Positions 32,981 to 36,105 of a DNA stretch of 36,105 bases are shown one piece after another (position 1 is the stretch's first letter; each line of letters starts with the position of its first letter). Origin of the DNA: an uncultured Eubacteriales bacterium (lineage in GTDB: Bacteria > Bacillota > Clostridia > Christensenellales > Aristaeellaceae). Location of the stretch: the NCBI GenBank assembly GCA_900540045.1, contig UQEF01000018.1, positions 1-36,105 on the forward strand. The letters run 5' to 3'. Position numbers and translations under genes: made by a program. Below the pieces are notes generated by a model that was given only the letters and a program-made list of their open reading frames with translations, did no database searches and was not told the DNA's origin.

Positions 32981-33010
32981 GTGCCGCCATGCGCGGCGCC
33001 GCTGTTTTTT
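32981..33010 (+). terminator. Possible attenuator hairpin in the uppS-cluster leader
   Basis: GTGCCGC / GCGGCGC (7-bp stem, one G-T pair, 5-nt loop) is followed after 5 nt by six T residues, all between the promoter and the first start codon. The 5-nt gap weakens the case for termination. Confidence 0.3.
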
Positions 33011-33022
33011 GGGGGGTTGAGG

Positions 33023-33289
33023 ATGCAGCAGACCTTTGAGCACCTGCTGGGGCTTCCGGCCGAGTCGGCGCTGGCGATTCTCCGGGCCAGCGGAATCACC
33101 GGCGTTCAGGTCAAGGCCACCGCCGCTCCCCCGCGACATGCCCCGTCGCCCGCGGACGCGCTGCGTACCCCGGAGGGAGAAGCGCAGGGCTATGCGTCCA
33201 CGCGTGTGGTGGCCGTAGAGGACGATGGGCGCACGCTCATCGTTTCCCGCTTTTTAACGGGCATGCCCCGGGAAAGGAGCCAGTCATGA
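33023..33289 (+). CDS. Small hypothetical protein, PASTA-like, upstream of uppS
   Basis: An 88-residue protein that I do not recognise with certainty. It starts MQQTFEHLLGLPAESALAIL, reads on through RASGITGVQVKAT, has a Pro/Ala-rich middle, and ends in a strand-like RVVAVEDDGRTLIVSRF. The order 'LGLPxxxALxxL...GI...V...RVVxV...L.V' resembles a single PASTA repeat, but this one lacks a signal peptide or membrane helix, so it would be cytoplasmic. ATG 33023 follows GGGGGGTTGAGG, and its stop overlaps the uppS start (ATGA), so it is almost certainly translated with uppS. It could be a regulatory or scaffolding partner of UppS; that is speculation. Confidence 0.7.
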   Translation: MQQTFEHLLGLPAESALAILRASGITGVQVKATAAPPRHAPSPADALRTPEGEAQGYASTRVVAVEDDGRTLIVSRFLTGMPRERSQS

Positions 33290-34023
33290 CCGCACCGCTC
33301 TACGCGGAGATCGACCTCAACCGCCTGCCCAGGCATGTGGCCATCATCATGGATGGAAACGGACGCTGGGCCAAGCAGCACAAGGTCAAGGTGGCGCTGG
33401 GGCACCGCACCGGCACCGAAACGCTGCGCGAGATCATCCGTTCCTCCAGCGATATCGGGATTGAGGCCCTGTCGCTCTATGCCTTTTCCACGGAAAACTG
33501 GGCCCGCCCCGCCGCCGAGGTGGAGGCGCTGATGCAGCTGATTCTGGACTTTTTTGCCAGCGAGATCGACGAGCTGGACGAAAAGAACGTGCGCATCACC
33601 ATATTGGGCGACAAGGACGCCCTTCCGCCCCGCCAGCGCGACGTGCTGCGCGAGGCCGAGCGCCGTACGCTGGAAAACACGGGACTGAGGCTCAACATCG
33701 CCATCAATTACGGTGCGCGGGCCGAGCTGGCGCGGGCTGCCCGGCAGATCGCGCAGGAGGTGCAGTCGGGAACGCTGGACCTTTCCCAAGTAGATGAAAA
33801 GGCCCTTTCCGACAGGTTGTATACCCATGATCTGCCGGATGTTGATTTGCTCATCCGCACCAGCGGAGAGATGCGCCTGAGCAATTTCCTGCTCTATCAG
33901 TGCGCCTATGCCGAGTTTCTCTTCCCCACGGTGCTGTGGCCGGATTTCACCGTCGAGGACTATCACCGCTGCATCGCACAGTTCCAGGGAAGAAAACGCC
34001 GCTTTGGCAAACGCGAGGAATGA
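33286..34023 (+). CDS. uppS: Undecaprenyl diphosphate synthase (isoprenyl transferase)
   Basis: Cis-prenyltransferase that condenses isopentenyl diphosphate onto farnesyl diphosphate to make the C55 cell-wall lipid carrier. It is 245 residues, the family norm. The signature HVAIIMDGNGRWAK carries the catalytic Asp (residue 23), and the substrate motifs are LSLYAFSTENWARP and LLIRTSGEMRLSNFLLYQ. It is coupled to the small gene before it by a 4-bp overlap and followed by cdsA after 19 bp. The order uppS-cdsA-dxr is conserved across many bacteria. Confidence 0.98.
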   Translation: MTAPLYAEIDLNRLPRHVAIIMDGNGRWAKQHKVKVALGHRTGTETLREIIRSSSDIGIEALSLYAFSTENWARPAAEVEALMQLILDFFASEIDELDEKNVRITILGDKDALPPRQRDVLREAERRTLENTGLRLNIAINYGARAELARAARQIAQEVQSGTLDLSQVDEKALSDRLYTHDLPDVDLLIRTSGEMRLSNFLLYQCAYAEFLFPTVLWPDFTVEDYHRCIAQFQGRKRRFGKREE

Positions 34024-34042
34024 ACGTTTCCAAGGAGGAACC

Positions 34043-34900
34043 ATGAGCGAAAGCAATCCGCAGAAAAAAACATCCTCCATGATTCAGCGCTGCATCACCG
34101 GCGCGGTGCTGGTGGCGCTGTTGGCCGGCGTGCTCCTTGTGGGAAGCTGGCTGTTTGCCGTGGCGGCGTTTTTGTGCCTTTCTCTGGCTCTGTACGAGGA
34201 GCTCACCGCTCTCAGCCGCGGGGGACATTATCCGGTTTGGTGGACCAGTTTCGCGGGGCTGGCCATCTCCGTGCCGCTGATGATGTTCTATTCCTCTCTG
34301 GTGATCATTCCCATTCTGGCGCTGCTTTCCTTTATTGTGCTGCTGGTGGTGATGCGGCGGGAAAATCCGGATCTGGTGGATATCTGCATGAGCGAGCTTC
34401 CCATGCTTACGGTGGTGCTGCCGGGAATGTGCCTGTTCGGCATTTTGGATACCGAGCCGCGAAGCCTCCAGGCGCTTCTGCTGGTGCTGGTATTCGCCAT
34501 CGCCGTGGGCGGCGATACCTTCGCCTACTTTGTGGGAAGCGCCATTGGCGGGCCCAAGCTGTGCCCGCACATCAGCCCCAACAAAACCGTGGCCGGAGCT
34601 GCCGGCGGGCTGGTGGGCAGCATTTTGTGCGCGGTGGCCGCAGGCCGCATCTTTACGCTGTGCTTTCCTGATTTTTCGGGCTTCCCGCCCATTTGGGCCG
34701 ATATGCTGTGCGGCCTGTTTGGCGGCATTGCCGGACAAATGGGGGACCTGTTTGCCAGCATGGTCAAACGCCACTGCAAGATCAAGGATTTCGGCCATAT
34801 CTTTCCCGGACACGGCGGCATGCTGGACCGGCTGGACAGCATCGTTTTTACCGCCATCATCGTCTATTCCTATCGTGTGATTTTGCTGGCTTCCATTTGA
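34043..34900 (+). CDS. cdsA: Phosphatidate cytidylyltransferase
   Basis: Membrane enzyme that makes CDP-diacylglycerol from phosphatidate and CTP, the branch point for phospholipids. From ATG 34043 (AAGGAGG upstream) it is 285 residues with about eight hydrophobic segments. The CdsA signature near the C-terminus reads KDFGHIFPGHGGMLDRLDSI, and the preceding GGDTFAYFVGSAIGGPKLCP and SPNKTVAGA are also typical. The longer frame from 33908 lies inside uppS and is not used. Confidence 0.96.
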   Translation: MSESNPQKKTSSMIQRCITGAVLVALLAGVLLVGSWLFAVAAFLCLSLALYEELTALSRGGHYPVWWTSFAGLAISVPLMMFYSSLVIIPILALLSFIVLLVVMRRENPDLVDICMSELPMLTVVLPGMCLFGILDTEPRSLQALLLVLVFAIAVGGDTFAYFVGSAIGGPKLCPHISPNKTVAGAAGGLVGSILCAVAAGRIFTLCFPDFSGFPPIWADMLCGLFGGIAGQMGDLFASMVKRHCKIKDFGHIFPGHGGMLDRLDSIVFTAIIVYSYRVILLASI

Positions 34901-34918
34901 GAAAAGAGGTCTTGGCAC

Positions 34919-36088
34919 ATGAAAAAACGCCGTTTGGCTATACTGGGTTCCACGGGCAGCATCGGCACGCAGGCGCTGGAGGTGGCCGCGTTGCATCCCG
35001 ACCGCTTCGAAGTGGCTGCGCTCACCGCGTATTCCAGCCGCGAAAAGCTCTTTGAGCAGGTGCGGGCTTTTCGTCCGCGGCTGGCTGGCCTGGTTCAGCC
35101 CATTCCCCGGGAAGAAATTCCTGCGGACCTGCGGTTCTGCGAATGGGTCTTTGGCCCCGAAGCGCTCACGCTGGCTGCTCAGGCGGATGCAGACGACGTG
35201 CTGGTGAGCGTGGTAGGCATGGTGGGCCTTCAAAGCGTGCTCACGGCGCTTGCCGGAGGCAAGCGTGTGCTGCTGGCCAACAAGGAGGCGCTGGTGGCGG
35301 GCGGCCATCTGGTGATGGAGGCAGCCCGGCGCGTGGGCGAGCATGCGCTTCTGCCCGTGGACAGCGAGCACAGCGCCATCTTTCAGTGCCTTCAGGGAGC
35401 GGGCGGGAATCCGTATTCCCGCATCATCCTGACCTGTTCCGGCGGTCCGTTCCGCACCTGGACTGGAGACGAGATTCGGGCAGCCACAAAGGAACAGGCG
35501 CTCAGGCATCCCAACTGGGTCATGGGACAGAAGATCACCATTGATTCTGCGACCCTGTTTAACAAAACGCTGGAGATGATCGAAGCAAGGTGGCTTTTTG
35601 ACGCGCGCCCCGATCAGATCGAGGTGGTGGTCCATCCCCAGAGCGTCATTCACAGTGGCGTGGAATTTGCCGACGGCGCGCTGATCGCCCAGCTGGGTAC
35701 GCCGGACATGCGCCTGCCCATCCTCTACGCCATGGCCTACCCCGACCGCCTGCCCACCGGCGGCAAAAGGCTGGACCTGTTTTCGGTGGGAGGCCTGACG
35801 TTCGAGCGTCCGGACGAGGCGCGCTTCCCTTCCATTCGCCTGGCGCGCGAGTGCCTGCGCGCAGGCGGCGCGGCTGGCTGCGTGCTCAACGCCGCCAATG
35901 AAGTGGCCGTAGGCGAATTGTTACAATCCAGCGGGAAGGAACCCATGCGCATCGGTCGAATCTTCGATACTGTGGAGGAAACGCTCTCGCGCGTGGGCAA
36001 CCTGCCGGCCGCGTCGCTGGAGCAGGTCATGGAGGCTGACCGTCTTGCGCGGGATACCGCGCGGCAGGTTCTGCATAAGCTAGGCTGA
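34919..36088 (+). CDS. dxr: 1-deoxy-D-xylulose-5-phosphate reductoisomerase
   Basis: NADPH-dependent enzyme of the MEP pathway that converts DXP to 2-C-methyl-D-erythritol 4-phosphate, feeding isoprenoid synthesis and thus UppS. It is complete at 389 residues. The nucleotide motif is LGSTGSIGTQAL (residues 9-20). Metal and substrate motifs are PVDSEHSAIFQ, LTCSGGPFRTW, HPNWVMGQKITIDSATL and NKTLEMIEA. The start has AAAAGAGG upstream, 18 bp after cdsA. The stop is 17 bp from the window end; rseP usually comes next in this cluster but lies outside. Confidence 0.98.
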   Translation: MKKRRLAILGSTGSIGTQALEVAALHPDRFEVAALTAYSSREKLFEQVRAFRPRLAGLVQPIPREEIPADLRFCEWVFGPEALTLAAQADADDVLVSVVGMVGLQSVLTALAGGKRVLLANKEALVAGGHLVMEAARRVGEHALLPVDSEHSAIFQCLQGAGGNPYSRIILTCSGGPFRTWTGDEIRAATKEQALRHPNWVMGQKITIDSATLFNKTLEMIEARWLFDARPDQIEVVVHPQSVIHSGVEFADGALIAQLGTPDMRLPILYAMAYPDRLPTGGKRLDLFSVGGLTFERPDEARFPSIRLARECLRAGGAAGCVLNAANEVAVGELLQSSGKEPMRIGRIFDTVEETLSRVGNLPAASLEQVMEADRLARDTARQVLHKLG

Positions 36089-36105
36089 TCCCTCCAAAGA
36101 AAGGA

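Overview
The window looks like chromosomal backbone from a high-GC anaerobic Clostridia-type bacterium (Bacillota). A Christensenellales- or Oscillospirales-like gut lineage is my inference; there is no rRNA gene to confirm it. Supporting signs are formate-tetrahydrofolate ligase, VanW/G5 and DUF368 proteins, a BMP-type nucleoside ABC system, GntR and Lrp regulators, strong AGGAGG ribosome binding sites, and several 17-18 bp-spaced sigma-A promoters. I saw no phage, transposase, CRISPR, rRNA or tRNA.

Layout. (1) 1-5.4 kb, + strand: the 3' part of ftsH, then a PHP phosphoesterase, a VanW/G5 envelope protein, a TtcA-like tRNA thiolase and a DUF368 (PopT-type) undecaprenyl-phosphate transporter, all tightly packed and closed by a terminator. 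(2) 5.4-10.2 kb, + strand: fhs behind a clear promoter, then an Lrp/AsnC regulator, a class I/II aminotransferase and a CapA-like secreted protein. (3) 10.2-21.5 kb, - strand: one long run read as prfC, typA, a secreted unknown, a GntR/UTRA regulator, a NYN-LOTUS protein, glutamine-dependent NAD synthetase, an MVF-type flippase and an RluA pseudouridine synthase. A promoter precedes prfC and a terminator follows rluA. (4) 21.5-29.1 kb, - strand: a substrate-binding protein (BMP family), a secreted FMN-bind/FAD reductase, and a nucleoside-type ABC ATPase with two permeases. (5) 29.1-31.1 kb, - strand: a YkgJ cysteine-cluster protein and an HI0933/BaiN flavoprotein. (6) 31.2-32.6 kb, + strand: a NusG-domain-II protein plus a Gx transporter, the pair known as EetA/EetB in Listeria extracellular electron transfer. 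(7) 32.9-36.1 kb, + strand: a small PASTA-like protein, then uppS, cdsA and dxr.

How they fit. EetA/EetB-like membrane proteins and a secreted flavin reductase lie within 4 kb of each other, which suggests an extracellular flavin-based respiration. The reductase has lost the substrate-binding residues of fumarate/urocanate reductases, so its acceptor is unknown. Between it and its neighbouring binding-protein gene lies a 229-bp non-coding element with imperfect terminal inverted repeats and five internal hairpins. The isoprenoid-lipid theme (dxr, uppS, DUF368, cdsA, flippase) recurs across the window, and the prfC and uppS promoters are nearly identical over 30 bp.
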